Assembly: GCF_024211275.1 (NCBI RefSeq)
Contig: NZ_JAMLDX010000007.1
Location: 124,001-188,000 of the forward strand
Direction of reading: 5' to 3'
DNA length: 64,000 nucleotides
Source of the DNA: Sphingomonas tagetis
Lineage (GTDB): Bacteria; Pseudomonadota; Alphaproteobacteria; Sphingomonadales; Sphingomonadaceae
The position numbers and the translations under genes were made by a program. Positions 51,306 to 60,701 of this stretch are shown here, piece after piece (within the stretch, counting starts at the first letter, position 1; every line of letters starts with the position of its first letter). The notes under the pieces are model-generated. The model had not been told where the DNA came from and ran no database searches. It saw nothing but the letters and a program-made list of their open reading frames with translations.

Positions 51306-52106
51306 CTATCTCGTGCCGAGCCAGACGAGCGCCGCCACGCCCGCGACGATGCGATACCAGGCGAAGGGCGCGAAGCCGTAGCGCGTCACGACCGCGAGGA
51401 ACGCCTTGACGACGATCCACGCCACCACGAACGACACCAGCATGCCGACCCCGATCAGCCCGAAATCATCGGACGTCAGTTCGGCGCGGTGCTTGAACAG
51501 CTGCAGCACCGTCGCACCGGTCAGCGTCGGCAGCGCGAGGAAGAAGCTGAACTCGGCCGCGGTCTTGCGATCCACGCCCATCGACATCGCGCCGAGAATG
51601 GTCGCGCCGGAGCGGCTGACGCCGGGGATCATCGCGAGGCACTGAACGAGGCCGATCCCGACCGACGTCCTCAGGCTGACATTGGCGACCCCGCCTGCAT
51701 CGCTGGTCTTTGCGAACTTCTCGACCACTAGGATCGCGACGCCGCCGACGATCAGCGCCCAGGCGACCACCACGGCATTTTCGAGCAGCATTTCGATCTG
51801 ATCGCCGAACGCCAATCCCAGCACCACGGCGGGAATGAACGCGATCAGCAGGTTGCGCACGAACGCCACCGATTCGGGATCCCGGCGGAACAGGCCGGTG
51901 AACGCATTCCAGAAGGTCCGCCAATAGAGCAGCACGATCGCGAGGATCGCACCCGGCTGGATCGCGATGTTGAACACCGACCATTTTTCGGCGGCATAGC
52001 CCAGCAATTCGGTGGCGAGGATGAGGTGGCCGGTCGAGGAGACCGGCAGGAATTCGGTGATGCCCTCGACGATGCCCAGCAGGATCGCGGTAATCAGATC
52101 ACTCAC
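51306..52106 (-). CDS. uppP: Undecaprenyl-diphosphatase
   Basis: UppP (BacA) removes a phosphate from undecaprenyl pyrophosphate, recycling the lipid carrier of peptidoglycan; overproduction gives bacitracin resistance. The 266-residue membrane protein has both family motifs: EGITEFLPVSSTGHLI and PGVSRSGATI. The GTG at 52106 (VSDLITAILLGIVEG) is chosen, with GGAG eight bases upstream; the frame continues nine codons further to an ATG. Confidence 0.93.
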   Translation of the reverse strand: MSDLITAILLGIVEGITEFLPVSSTGHLILATELLGYAAEKWSVFNIAIQPGAILAIVLLYWRTFWNAFTGLFRRDPESVAFVRNLLIAFIPAVVLGLAFGDQIEMLLENAVVVAWALIVGGVAILVVEKFAKTSDAGGVANVSLRTSVGIGLVQCLAMIPGVSRSGATILGAMSMGVDRKTAAEFSFFLALPTLTGATVLQLFKHRAELTSDDFGLIGVGMLVSFVVAWIVVKAFLAVVTRYGFAPFAWYRIVAGVAALVWLGTR

Positions 52107-52186
52107 GGCAAGAACTCCGGTCGGCGGACACAAGCAGGATCGGCAATGCCATGCGCATCACCGGGCCGGCGGTGGCAAGGATTGGA

Positions 52187-53119
52187 TCAGGCCGCCTGAC
52201 GCGAACCTGAGAAACGGCCATGCTTGCGAAAGCGCACCAGCCAGGCGGGTGCGACCGCCCCTAGCGGGGTCGGCGTAACGCCCAGCGCGCCGAGTCCGTC
52301 ACTCGCCGCGACATTGTCCTGTTGCAGCATCAGCCACTGGTCCCAGGTGATCGGCGCGCCGGGCAGAAAACCGAGCGTGGCGAGTCCCGCGCCGACGAAA
52401 TCGGGCAGCTCGGCCACCGGCTTGCTGCTGCCGATCGCCTCGACCAGCCAGCGGTTGAACTGGGTGAAGCTCAGCACTTCCGGCCCGCCCAGCTCCAGCG
52501 TCTGTCCGCCGAAGGTCTGCGGCGCGGCCAGCGCCCTGACGATCGCGGCGGCGACATCGGCGACGAAGACCGGCTGGATGCGCGTGCCGCCCTTGAGCAC
52601 GGGTACGACCGGCGCGCGCGCGGCGATCGCGGCAAAGCGGTTCACGAACGCATCTTCCTGCCCGAACATCAGCGAGGGACGCAAGACCGTCGCGTTGGGG
52701 AAGGCGGCGCGCACCTGCGCCTCGCCCTCGCCCTTCGAGCGGCCATAAGCCGAGGGGGATTCGGGATCGGCGCCGATCGCCGAGATCTGGACGAACGCCT
52801 GCGCGCCCGCCGCCGCGGCGGCGCGGGCGGCATTGCCCGCGCCATCGGCGTTGACGTCGTCCATCGCGCTGCCGAACACGCCAGCGAGGTTCACCACCGC
52901 ATCGGCGCCCGCCACGGCGCGCGCGAGCGTATCGGGGCGGCGGACATCCGCAGCGACGAACTGGGTCTGGCCGAGTCCGCCGAGCGGCTTGAGGAACCAT
53001 GCGCCGCGCGGATCGCGCTGGGCGATGCGGACGCGTGCACCGGCCTTGAGCAGCGCCTGCGCGACATAGCGTCCGGCGAACCCGCCGCCGCCGATCAACG
53101 TCACCAGCCTGTCCTTCAT
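52187..53119 (-). CDS. NAD(P)-binding SDR-like protein (NDUFA9-like)
   Basis: A 310-residue atypical short-chain dehydrogenase with the N-terminal motif LIGGGGFAGRYVAQALLKAG, ISAIGADPESPSAYGRSKGEGE with the YxxxK pair, and TRIQPVFVADVAAAIV. It resembles the complex-I accessory protein NDUFA9, which binds NADPH tightly without turnover. It is a single gene with uppP downstream. A catalytic role is unproven. Confidence 0.8.
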   Translation of the reverse strand: MKDRLVTLIGGGGFAGRYVAQALLKAGARVRIAQRDPRGAWFLKPLGGLGQTQFVAADVRRPDTLARAVAGADAVVNLAGVFGSAMDDVNADGAGNAARAAAAAGAQAFVQISAIGADPESPSAYGRSKGEGEAQVRAAFPNATVLRPSLMFGQEDAFVNRFAAIAARAPVVPVLKGGTRIQPVFVADVAAAIVRALAAPQTFGGQTLELGGPEVLSFTQFNRWLVEAIGSSKPVAELPDFVGAGLATLGFLPGAPITWDQWLMLQQDNVAASDGLGALGVTPTPLGAVAPAWLVRFRKHGRFSGSRQAA

Positions 53120-53196
53120 CGCGTCCTCGAAATTCGTGCTGACCTACGCGCTCCCCATGCCGCGCGCGGCGGCAAAGGGCAACCGGTGGAAATTGT

Positions 53197-53214
53197 GGTT
53201 CAACAAGTTGAACC
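53197..53214. promoter_or_regulatory. 18-bp palindrome upstream of the NDUFA9-like gene
   Basis: GGTTCAAC-AA-GTTGAACC is a perfect palindrome about 78 bp before the start of the NDUFA9-like gene. It may be an operator, or part of the repeat-rich spacer; no regulator is nearby. Confidence 0.3.
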
Positions 53215-53218
53215 GGTG

Positions 53219-53303
53219 GCGGCACCAGCCCGCTCCCCCACCCGGCCACCCATCAAAGATACGCTGAAGTGGGTGGCCGGGTGGGGGAGCGGGCTGGTGC
53301 CGC
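53219..53303. repeat. Perfect 34-bp inverted repeat downstream of dnaE2
   Basis: The arm 53219-53252 is the exact reverse complement of 53270-53303, separated by a 17-base loop. Arms are very GC-rich (CCGCTCCCCCACCCGGCC within). No T-run follows on either strand, so a simple terminator is not indicated. A second small hairpin ATCCAGC-GTA-GCTGGAT lies at 53305-53321. Confidence 0.85.
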
Positions 53304-53327
53304 AATCCAGCGTAGCTGGATCAAATT

Positions 53328-56300
53328 CTAATGAAAATCGCGCGAGCGCGGCAGGATGCGCACATCGCGCGGGTGGCGGCTGCCGGAGGACTTGGCGACC
53401 TCGTCCGGGTGGCAGAGCGGCGTCGGCACCGGTTCGTCCGACAGCTGGCGCAGCAGCCCGGTACGGTCGACCACCTGGCTCGCCATCAGATGGACGACGC
53501 CTTCCTTGCTGCGCTGGACCACGCCTTCGACCACCATCAGCCGCGACGCCATCACCGCGCGCCGCTGCCGCTCGAAGTCGCGCGCCCACAGCAGCACGTT
53601 GGTGATGCCGGTCTCGTCCTCCAGCGTGATGAAGATCGCATTGCCCTTGCCCGGCCGCTGGCGGATCAGCACCACCCCGCCGGTGCGCACGCGGCGGCCG
53701 GCCTTGGCCGCGCTGGTCTCGGCGCAGCTCAGCACGCCCTCCCCGCGCAGCGTCTCGCGCAGGAACGTCATCGGATGGTCCTTCAGCGATAGCCGCGTGG
53801 TCTGATAGTCCGCCGCGACTTCCTCGTTCAGCGGCATTGCGGGCAGCGCGATCGCAGGCTCCTCGCCCAGCTCGCGGGCACGCGCGGCAGCGAACAGCGG
53901 CAGCGCGCCCGACGGCGTCCGTCGCGCCTCCCACAGACCCTCGCGGCGCGACAGGCCGAGCGAACCGAACGCGTCGGCATCGGCGAGCAGCCGCAGCGCG
54001 CGAGCGGGCAGGTTCGCGCGGCGTGCGAGTGGCTCGACCCCGTCGAACAATCCCGCCCCCCGTTCGGCAGCGAGCGAATGGCCCCAATCCTCCCTAAACC
54101 CGTCAATCTGGCGGAGCCCCAGCCGCAGCGCGAGCCCGCCATGCCCGGCCGGTTCGAGGCTGTTGTCCCACTGGCTGTGGTTCACATCGATCGGCCGCAC
54201 CTCGACATCATGCTCGCGCGCGTCGCGCACGATCTGCGCGGGGGCATAGAAACCCATCGGCTGCGAATTGAGCAACGCGCACGCAAACACCGCGGGATGG
54301 TGGCATTTGATCCACGCCGAGACATAGACCAGCCGCGCAAAGGACAGCGCATGGCTCTCAGGGAAGCCATAGGAGCCGAAGCCCTCGATCTGCTTGAAGC
54401 AGCGCTCGGCGAAATCGGCGGCATAGCCGCGTCCGGTCATGCCCTTGATCATCTTCTCGCGAAAATTCTGGATCGTCCCCGCGTTACGGAACGTCGCCAT
54501 CGCGCGGCGTAGCTCGTTCGCCTCTGAAGGCTCGAAGCCGGCAGCGGTAATGGCGAGTTTCATCGCCTGCTCTTGGAAGATCGGCACGCCGTAGGTCTTA
54601 CCTAGAAGAATCTCTAACTCGTTGGGATCGTGAGGCGGACCTGGTGAAGGGTATTCAACCTTCTCTTCCTTGCACCGCCGCCGCAGATAGGGATGCACCA
54701 TGTCGCCTTCGATCGGGCCGGGCCGAACGATCGCGACCTGCACGGTGAGGTCGTAGAGATTTTCAGGCTTGAGCCGTGGCAGCATGTTGATCTGCGCCCG
54801 GCTTTCCACCTGGAATACGCCAATGCTGTCGCCTCTAGTCAGCATTTCATAGACCGCAGGATCGCTCGAATCGAGATCGACGCGCAGGTCCTTCTCACCC
54901 AGATCATGCTGCTTCATCAAATCGAAGCCCTTGCGGATGCAGGTGAGCATGCCGAGTGCCAGCACATCGACCTTCATCAGGCCGATTGCGTCGATATCGT
55001 CCTTGTCCCATTCGATAAAGGTGCGGTCGTCCATCGCCGCATTGTGCAGCGGCACCGTCTCGTCGAGCCGATCCTGAGTCAGCACGAAGCCACCGACATG
55101 CTGCGAGAGATGACGCGGGAACTGCGCCTTGAGCAACTGTCCGGCAAGATCGATCAGGCGGCGGATATCGGGCGCATCGATATCGAACCCGGCTTCCGCG
55201 ACGCGATGTTCGGGCAAGTCGTTGCTGAAGCTGCCCCACACCGTGCTGACGATGCGTGCCGTGATGTCCTCGGTCAGCCCCAGCGCCTTGCCGACCTCGC
55301 GTACCGCGCTGCGCGGACGGTAATGGATGACGGTCGCGGCGATGCCCGCGCGATGGCGGCCATAGCGGCGATAGACATATTGCATCACTTCCTCGCGCCG
55401 CTCGTGCTCGAAATCGACATCGATGTCGGGCGGCTCGTCGCGCTCCTCGGACACGAAGCGCGAGAAGAGCAGATTGTACTTCACCGGATCGACCGAGGTG
55501 ACCTCGAGCAGGAAGCAGACGATCGAATTGGCCGCGCTGCCCCGCCCCTGGCACAGAATCGGCGGCTGCTGGCTGCGGGCGAATTTGACGAGGTCGTGGA
55601 CGGTCAGGAAATAATAGGCGTAGTTGCGCTTGCCGATCAGTTCGAGCTCCGTGGCGAGCAGCTCCAGTGCCTCATCGAGCTTGTCTTCCGAATAATATTC
55701 ATGCGCCGCCTTGGTGGTGATGTGCGCCAGCCACGCCTGCGGCTCCCACCCTGCCGGCACAGGCTCGTGCGGGTATTCGTATTTGAGCTGGCCGAGATGG
55801 AATTCGATCCGATCGAGCAGCTTTTGCGTCTGTGCGATCGCGTCGGGATAACTTTGAAACAGCCTCGCCATTTCTTCGGGCGCTTTCAGATGGCGCTCGG
55901 CATTGGCCCCCAGCCGCTGGCCGGCGTCCATGATCGTCACACCTTCGCGGATGCAGGTGAGGACATCCTGCAAAGGGCGATTTTCCGGCTCGGCGTAGAG
56001 CGTGTCGCCGACGGCGATCAATGGCACCGCGGAATGGAGAGCCGTCGTTTGCAGTTCGGCGAGACGGCGATCGTCCTGTCCCTGTCGCATCATGCTCGCG
56101 CCCAGCCAGACCCGGCCCGGCGCGATCCGCGCAAGGCGTGCGAGAAGCGATTCGAGCCCCGGTGGTTGGACCAATGTGAGTTGCGGCTGCACCGCGTCGC
56201 TGTGATAGTCTACGAGCTTGCGCCGCGGACGCTGCGGGGTGGCGGTCGAGTCCGACAGGACGATCAGCAGCAACTCGTCATGATAAGCGAGCAGGTCGGT

Positions 56301-56738
56301 CAGCCTGAGGATGCAATCGCCCTTTTCCGCGCGCAGATTGCCTTGCGTCAGCAGCTTGGTGAGATTGCCCCAACCGCGGCGATTGGCGGGATAGGCGACG
56401 ATGTCCGGCGTACCGTCTTCGAACACCAGCCGCGCCCCCGAGACGAGCTTGAGGTCGGGATAAGGCTGTCCCGCCTCTTCCGCTTTCTGCTTCCCATCTT
56501 TCAAGGCGCTCATGGCGCGCACCACGCCCGCGACGGTATTGCGATCGGCGATACCAAGGCCTGACAATCCCAACGCTACCGCCCGGGAAACCAAGTCCGC
56601 CGGATGCGACGCCCCGCGCAGGAACGAAAAATGCGTCGCCGCAACCAATTCGGCATAGCCGCTCACGCGAACAGGTGCCCCTTGCTGGTCCTTCTCGCTC
56701 ACGCGAACAGGCGCTTTTGATGGGTCCTTCTCGCTCAC
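53328..56738 (-). CDS. dnaE2: Error-prone DNA polymerase DnaE2 (ImuC)
   Basis: A C-family polymerase of about 1136 residues carrying out SOS translesion synthesis with ImuA and ImuB. The PHP domain (ELVAATHFSFLRGASHPADL), palm with PDIDVDFEHERREEV, and C-terminal OB-fold (GKGNAIFITLEDETGITNV) are present. The start is uncertain: GTG 56738 overlaps the imuB stop (GTGA), but in-frame GTGs at 56702 and 56666 repeat the same context because of a 36-bp repeat. GTG 56666 gives the family-like start (V)SGYAELVAATHFSF. Confidence 0.93.
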   Translation of the reverse strand: MSEKDPSKAPVRVSEKDQQGAPVRVSGYAELVAATHFSFLRGASHPADLVSRAVALGLSGLGIADRNTVAGVVRAMSALKDGKQKAEEAGQPYPDLKLVSGARLVFEDGTPDIVAYPANRRGWGNLTKLLTQGNLRAEKGDCILRLTDLLAYHDELLLIVLSDSTATPQRPRRKLVDYHSDAVQPQLTLVQPPGLESLLARLARIAPGRVWLGASMMRQGQDDRRLAELQTTALHSAVPLIAVGDTLYAEPENRPLQDVLTCIREGVTIMDAGQRLGANAERHLKAPEEMARLFQSYPDAIAQTQKLLDRIEFHLGQLKYEYPHEPVPAGWEPQAWLAHITTKAAHEYYSEDKLDEALELLATELELIGKRNYAYYFLTVHDLVKFARSQQPPILCQGRGSAANSIVCFLLEVTSVDPVKYNLLFSRFVSEERDEPPDIDVDFEHERREEVMQYVYRRYGRHRAGIAATVIHYRPRSAVREVGKALGLTEDITARIVSTVWGSFSNDLPEHRVAEAGFDIDAPDIRRLIDLAGQLLKAQFPRHLSQHVGGFVLTQDRLDETVPLHNAAMDDRTFIEWDKDDIDAIGLMKVDVLALGMLTCIRKGFDLMKQHDLGEKDLRVDLDSSDPAVYEMLTRGDSIGVFQVESRAQINMLPRLKPENLYDLTVQVAIVRPGPIEGDMVHPYLRRRCKEEKVEYPSPGPPHDPNELEILLGKTYGVPIFQEQAMKLAITAAGFEPSEANELRRAMATFRNAGTIQNFREKMIKGMTGRGYAADFAERCFKQIEGFGSYGFPESHALSFARLVYVSAWIKCHHPAVFACALLNSQPMGFYAPAQIVRDAREHDVEVRPIDVNHSQWDNSLEPAGHGGLALRLGLRQIDGFREDWGHSLAAERGAGLFDGVEPLARRANLPARALRLLADADAFGSLGLSRREGLWEARRTPSGALPLFAAARARELGEEPAIALPAMPLNEEVAADYQTTRLSLKDHPMTFLRETLRGEGVLSCAETSAAKAGRRVRTGGVVLIRQRPGKGNAIFITLEDETGITNVLLWARDFERQRRAVMASRLMVVEGVVQRSKEGVVHLMASQVVDRTGLLRQLSDEPVPTPLCHPDEVAKSSGSRHPRDVRILPRSRDFH

Positions 56739-56750
56739 GCGAACAGTCCA
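56660..56750. repeat. 36-bp tandem repeat at the imuB-dnaE2 junction
   Basis: On the minus strand CTGTTCGCGTGAGCG occurs three times, 36 bp apart. It encodes the end of ImuB (LFA-stop) and, in the dnaE2 frame, VRVSEKDPSKAP, VRVSEKDQQGAP and VRVSGYAEL. The two spacer parts share GAGAAGGACC but differ after it. Confidence 0.85.
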
Positions 56751-58273
56751 TGGACATACCAGCGCGGTGCCGGCTTCTCGTCGTACAGCCCGTGGCGGAA
56801 CAGCCAGAAGCGGCGGCCGCGCACATCCTCGACGCGGTAATAGTCGCGCGTCAGCCCGGGATCGCCCGGCGCGCGGCGCCACCATTCGGCGGCGATGCGC
56901 TCGGGGCCTTCGAAGCGCGATACCTCGTGCAGATTGCGCCGCCAGCGGAAGCGGCGCGGCGGGCCGTCGGGCAACTCGGCGATCACCTCGACCGGCTGCG
57001 GCGGGTCGAACAGATGGATCGGGCGGTGCGGCGGTTCGCCGGGATCGGAGGTCGCCCAGAGCATAGGCGCGGACGCCTCGATCGCCGGCAAGGCCAGCAC
57101 GGCCTGTTCGGGGATATGCGTATCGCGCGCCACGAAGCGGCGGATGCGACGCGCGCCCGCACGCATGCTGAGCCGATCGACCAGCTCGCCGATTGCCTCC
57201 TCGGCGCGGTCCGATCCGCCTTCGAGCTGGAGCTGCGCGGCGGCGAGCGGCTCGACCCGCGGCACCGCCAGCCGGATCATGTCGAAGCCGAAGCCCGGAT
57301 CGATCGGATCGGACAGCGCCGCCACCCGCTCGGTGAACAGCCGCATGATCCGCGCGGGATCACGCAACGGCGCGCCGCATTCGACCGCGAGATCGACGAC
57401 ATGCCCGTCGCTGCGGAACAGCCGCGCGACGAAGCGGCGACCACCCTTGCGCTGTTCCTCCATCTCGGCCCCGGCCTGCTGCGCCAGCTCGCCGATCACC
57501 GCGACCGCATCGTCGGCACGCGCGATCGGTTCGGCAAAGCGGCACTCGAACAGCAAGGCGGGCGGCGCGCGGCGCGGGGTGATGCGGCTGCCGGTGCGGC
57601 CGAGCACGCGGTCCAGCCGGTCGGGCAGCTCGATCCCGAAGCGAGCGGCGAGCGGCTCGGCCGGCCGGTCGGCGAGATCGCCGAAGGTCTTCAATCCCGC
57701 CCGCCGCAGCGAGCGCTCCGCCTCCGCGTCCAGCTCCAGCGCCGCAACCGGCAGCCGCCGCAGTGCCGCCGCCTCGCTCGACGACGGCGCGGTCTGGAAC
57801 CGCGCCAGCGCCCGCGCGCCCTCCGGCGTGTCGGCCAGCGCATGACGCAAATGCCCGGTCCAGCGCCGCATCCGCGCCTCGACCTCCGCCAGCAGGCCAT
57901 ATTCGCCGCCGAACAGATGCGCGCAGCCGGTGATGTCGAGCGCGATGCCGTCGGGCGGCTCGGTCATCACGCCGGGGGTGAAGCGGTCGCAGGCATCGGC
58001 GATGCGTTCGAGCCACGCCATGTCGGCGGCGGGATCGGCCTCGATCGCCGCCAGCTCGGGGACGCGCGCCCGCGCATCGGCCAGCGTCATCCCCGCTGCC
58101 AGACCCAGCGCCACCGCCGCCGGATCGCACGCCGTCAGCCGCACCGCGCCCTTGTGCCGCTCGGTCAGGCCAAGCGGGCCGTCCGCCCGCCTGACGCTAG
58201 CCGGCGAGCACCGCGCCAGCCGGTCGGTCGCCAGAAACGGGAACCACAGCGCCAGATACCGTCTCGCCGTCAT
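56735..58273 (-). CDS. imuB: ImuB, Y-family polymerase-like mutagenesis protein
   Basis: A 512-residue member of the Y-family fold that lacks polymerase activity and bridges DnaE2 to the beta clamp in the mutasome. The N-terminus RYLALWFPFLATDRL and GIALDITGCAHLFGGE are typical; the catalytic acidic residues of true Y-family enzymes are not at their usual place, as known for ImuB. It ends YVHGLFA. The start at 58273 lies inside the 3' end of imuA (77-bp overlap). Its stop overlaps the first possible dnaE2 GTG. Confidence 0.9.
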   Translation of the reverse strand: MTARRYLALWFPFLATDRLARCSPASVRRADGPLGLTERHKGAVRLTACDPAAVALGLAAGMTLADARARVPELAAIEADPAADMAWLERIADACDRFTPGVMTEPPDGIALDITGCAHLFGGEYGLLAEVEARMRRWTGHLRHALADTPEGARALARFQTAPSSSEAAALRRLPVAALELDAEAERSLRRAGLKTFGDLADRPAEPLAARFGIELPDRLDRVLGRTGSRITPRRAPPALLFECRFAEPIARADDAVAVIGELAQQAGAEMEEQRKGGRRFVARLFRSDGHVVDLAVECGAPLRDPARIMRLFTERVAALSDPIDPGFGFDMIRLAVPRVEPLAAAQLQLEGGSDRAEEAIGELVDRLSMRAGARRIRRFVARDTHIPEQAVLALPAIEASAPMLWATSDPGEPPHRPIHLFDPPQPVEVIAELPDGPPRRFRWRRNLHEVSRFEGPERIAAEWWRRAPGDPGLTRDYYRVEDVRGRRFWLFRHGLYDEKPAPRWYVHGLFA

Positions 58274-58979
58274 GTTCCTGATCCCGTAACACCCCGTTCG
58301 CCCGATCCCATTCGACTCGCCATACGCCGCCATCGGGCCGGCCGCGCTGGCGCAACAATTCGATCCGCCAGGCCGGATGGCCGGGCGCGTTCGCCGCGAG
58401 CGCAGTCGAACGCGTGGGCGCCACGCCGATCCGCGTCTGCGCGGCGCTCGGCGCCTCATGCCCGGCGACGCGAAGCAGCAGCGCCGTCACCCCGGACCCT
58501 TCCGCCGCCAGCGCCAGCCGCCGCGTCGCGGTGAGGTCGAGCGGCCGCGGATCGCCCCATAATTCGATCACCACCGCGCCCAGCGCCGGACAGCGGACTG
58601 CGTCCGCTGCGGCTCGCAGCACCGCGGCCGCATCGGGCAGCACGCCGAGGATCAGCCGCGCCGGATCGAAACCGATCTCGGCCAGCCCCGCCGCGTGCAG
58701 CCGCCCCATGCCGCGCTCGGCCGCTTCCTCGCGCAGCCACAGCAACTCGCCGCCGAGCCGCTGCGCGAGCACCCCGGCAAAACCCGCGCCGCTGCCCGAC
58801 TCGCCTGCATCGGCGACCTGCAATTCATGCACGCGCCCGCGCAGCAACCCGCCGCCAAGGGCATGATCGAGCTCGTCATGCCCGGTCGGTGCATGGCGCA
58901 ATGCCACACTCGCCGGCTTGTGGCGGCGCTCGATCCGCGCCAGATGACGCTTGAGCAAAGGCAACGACTCGACGGACAT
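58197..58979 (-). CDS. imuA: ImuA, RecA-like mutasome protein
   Basis: A 260-residue protein of the ImuA (SulA/RecA-like) family, which interacts with RecA and ImuB in SOS mutagenesis. Family-like segments are THDELDHALGGGLLRGRVHE-type (here GHDELDHALGGGLLRGRVHE), LLWLREEAAERGMGRLHAAG and TRRLALAAEGSGVTALLLR. The nucleotide-binding loop is degenerate, as usual. First gene of the cassette; the LexA box sits 3 bp before the ATG. Confidence 0.88.
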   Translation of the reverse strand: MSVESLPLLKRHLARIERRHKPASVALRHAPTGHDELDHALGGGLLRGRVHELQVADAGESGSGAGFAGVLAQRLGGELLWLREEAAERGMGRLHAAGLAEIGFDPARLILGVLPDAAAVLRAAADAVRCPALGAVVIELWGDPRPLDLTATRRLALAAEGSGVTALLLRVAGHEAPSAAQTRIGVAPTRSTALAANAPGHPAWRIELLRQRGRPDGGVWRVEWDRANGVLRDQEHDGETVSGAVVPVSGDRPAGAVLAG

Positions 58980-58981
58980 AT

Positions 58982-58996
58982 GTTCGCTATATGTTC
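58982..58996 (-). promoter_or_regulatory. LexA (SOS) box of the imuA-imuB-dnaE2 operon
   Basis: GTTC-N7-GTTC (plus strand; GAAC-N7-GAAC on the coding strand) is an exact match to the alphaproteobacterial LexA site. It lies immediately upstream of imuA, as expected for an SOS-induced cassette. Confidence 0.88.
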
Positions 58997-59042
58997 CGCC
59001 TTATACCCGGCCTGAGTCAAGCGCTTTGCCGAGTAAGTGAGG

Positions 59043-60701
59043 TCAATCGAGGATCGCGGGCAGGTCCAGTCCCTTGTCGCGCGCGCAATCGAGCGCGATG
59101 TCATAGCCGGCATCGGCATGGCGCATCACGCCGGTCGCGGGGTCGTTCCACAGCACGCGTTCGAGCCGCCGCGCCGCTTCGGGCGTGCCGTCTGCCACGA
59201 TGACCATACCGGCATGCTGCGAATAGCCCATTCCGACCCCGCCGCCATGATGCAGCGACACCCATGTCGCGCCCGATGCGGTGTTGAGCAGCGCATTGAG
59301 CAGCGGCCAGTCGCTGACCGCGTCCGACCCGTCCCGCATCGCCTCGGTCTCGCGGTTGGGCGAAGCGACCGAACCCGAATCAAGATGATCGCGGCCGATC
59401 ACCACCGGCGCCTTGAGTTCGCCGCTGGCCACCATTTCATTAAACGCCAGGCCGAGCCGGTGGCGATCGCCGAGCCCGACCCAGCAGATCCGCGCGGGCA
59501 GCCCCTGAAAGCGGATCCGCTCGCGCGCCATGTCGAGCCAGCGGTGGAGATGCGCGTCGTCGGGCAGCAATTCCTTCACCCTGGCGTCGGTCTTGTAGAT
59601 ATCCTCAGGGTCGCCCGACAGCGCCGCCCAGCGGAACGGCCCGATACCGCGGCAGAAGAGCGGGCGGATATAGGCGGGGACGAAGCCCGGAAAGTCGAAC
59701 GCGTTGGCGACGCCTTCGTCCTTCGCCACCTGACGGATGTTGTTGCCATAATCGACCGTGGGGACGCCGGCCGCCTGGAAATCGAGCATCGCACGGACAT
59801 GCACCGCCATCGACGCCTTGGCGGCAGCGGCGACCGCCTCGGGTTCGCGCTCGCGGCGCTCGACCCATTCCGCCACGGTCCAGCCCGCCGGGAGATAGCC
59901 GTTGACCGGATCGTGCGCGCTCGTCTGGTCGGTCAGCAGATCGGGCCGCACGCCGCGCCGGAACAGCTCGGGCAGGATTTCGGCGGCATTGCCGAGCAGC
60001 CCGACCGAGACCGGCGCTTTCGCCGTGATCATGATCTCGACCGCCTCGTCGATGCTGTCGGTCGCGCGGTTGAGATAGCCGGTGCGCAGCCGCATCTCGA
60101 TCCGGCTCGGCTGGCATTCGATCGCGAGGCACGACGCGCCCGCCATTACCGCAGCGAGCGGCTGTGCGCCGCCCATCCCGCCGAGGCCGGCGGTCAGCAA
60201 CCACTTGCCAGAAAGGTCGCCGCCATAATGCTGGCGGCCCATCTCGACGAACGTCTCGTACGTACCCTGCACGATGCCCTGCGTGCCGATATAGATCCAC
60301 GACCCCGCGGTCATCTGGCCGTACATCGCCAGCCCCTTGCGGTCGAGTTCGTTGAAATGCGCCCAGTCGGCCCATTTGGGCACGAGGTTGGAATTGGCGA
60401 TCAGCACGCGCGGCGCATCGGCATGGGTGCGGAACACCCCGACCGGCTTGCCCGACTGGATCAGCAGCGTCTGGTCATCTTCGAGCCGCCGGAGCGTCTC
60501 GACGATCTTGTCATAGCTTTCCCAATCGCGCGCGGCGCGGCCGATGCCGCCATAGACGACCAGCTCCTCGGGCCGCTCGGCGACGTCGGGATGCAGGTTG
60601 TTCATCAGCATGCGCAGCGGCGCTTCGGTCAGCCAGCTCTTCGCCGACAGCGTGGTACCGGTCGCGGGACGGATCACGCGGCTGTTGTCGAGGCGGGTCA
60701 T
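59043..60701 (-). CDS. hutU: Urocanate hydratase
   Basis: HutU hydrates urocanate to imidazolonepropionate, step two of histidine degradation, with a tightly bound NAD. The 552-residue protein has the family length and motifs, including [36 protein letters not shown] and the loop [15 protein letters not shown] near the active site. Last gene of the hutIHGU operon; overlaps hutG by 4 bp. It ends about 47 bp before the LexA box. Confidence 0.95.
   Translation of the reverse strand: MTRLDNSRVIRPATGTTLSAKSWLTEAPLRMLMNNLHPDVAERPEELVVYGGIGRAARDWESYDKIVETLRRLEDDQTLLIQSGKPVGVFRTHADAPRVLIANSNLVPKWADWAHFNELDRKGLAMYGQMTAGSWIYIGTQGIVQGTYETFVEMGRQHYGGDLSGKWLLTAGLGGMGGAQPLAAVMAGASCLAIECQPSRIEMRLRTGYLNRATDSIDEAVEIMITAKAPVSVGLLGNAAEILPELFRRGVRPDLLTDQTSAHDPVNGYLPAGWTVAEWVERREREPEAVAAAAKASMAVHVRAMLDFQAAGVPTVDYGNNIRQVAKDEGVANAFDFPGFVPAYIRPLFCRGIGPFRWAALSGDPEDIYKTDARVKELLPDDAHLHRWLDMARERIRFQGLPARICWVGLGDRHRLGLAFNEMVASGELKAPVVIGRDHLDSGSVASPNRETEAMRDGSDAVSDWPLLNALLNTASGATWVSLHHGGGVGMGYSQHAGMVIVADGTPEAARRLERVLWNDPATGVMRHADAGYDIALDCARDKGLDLPAILD

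Noticed and set aside
54693..56564. Long open frame opposite dnaE2
   Set aside because: Composition is that of a reverse-strand shadow, with no domain or ribosome site.
53328..56738. CRISPR-like array at the imuB-dnaE2 junction
   Set aside because: Only three units of 36 bp, lying inside coding sequence, without unique spacers of constant length or cas genes.
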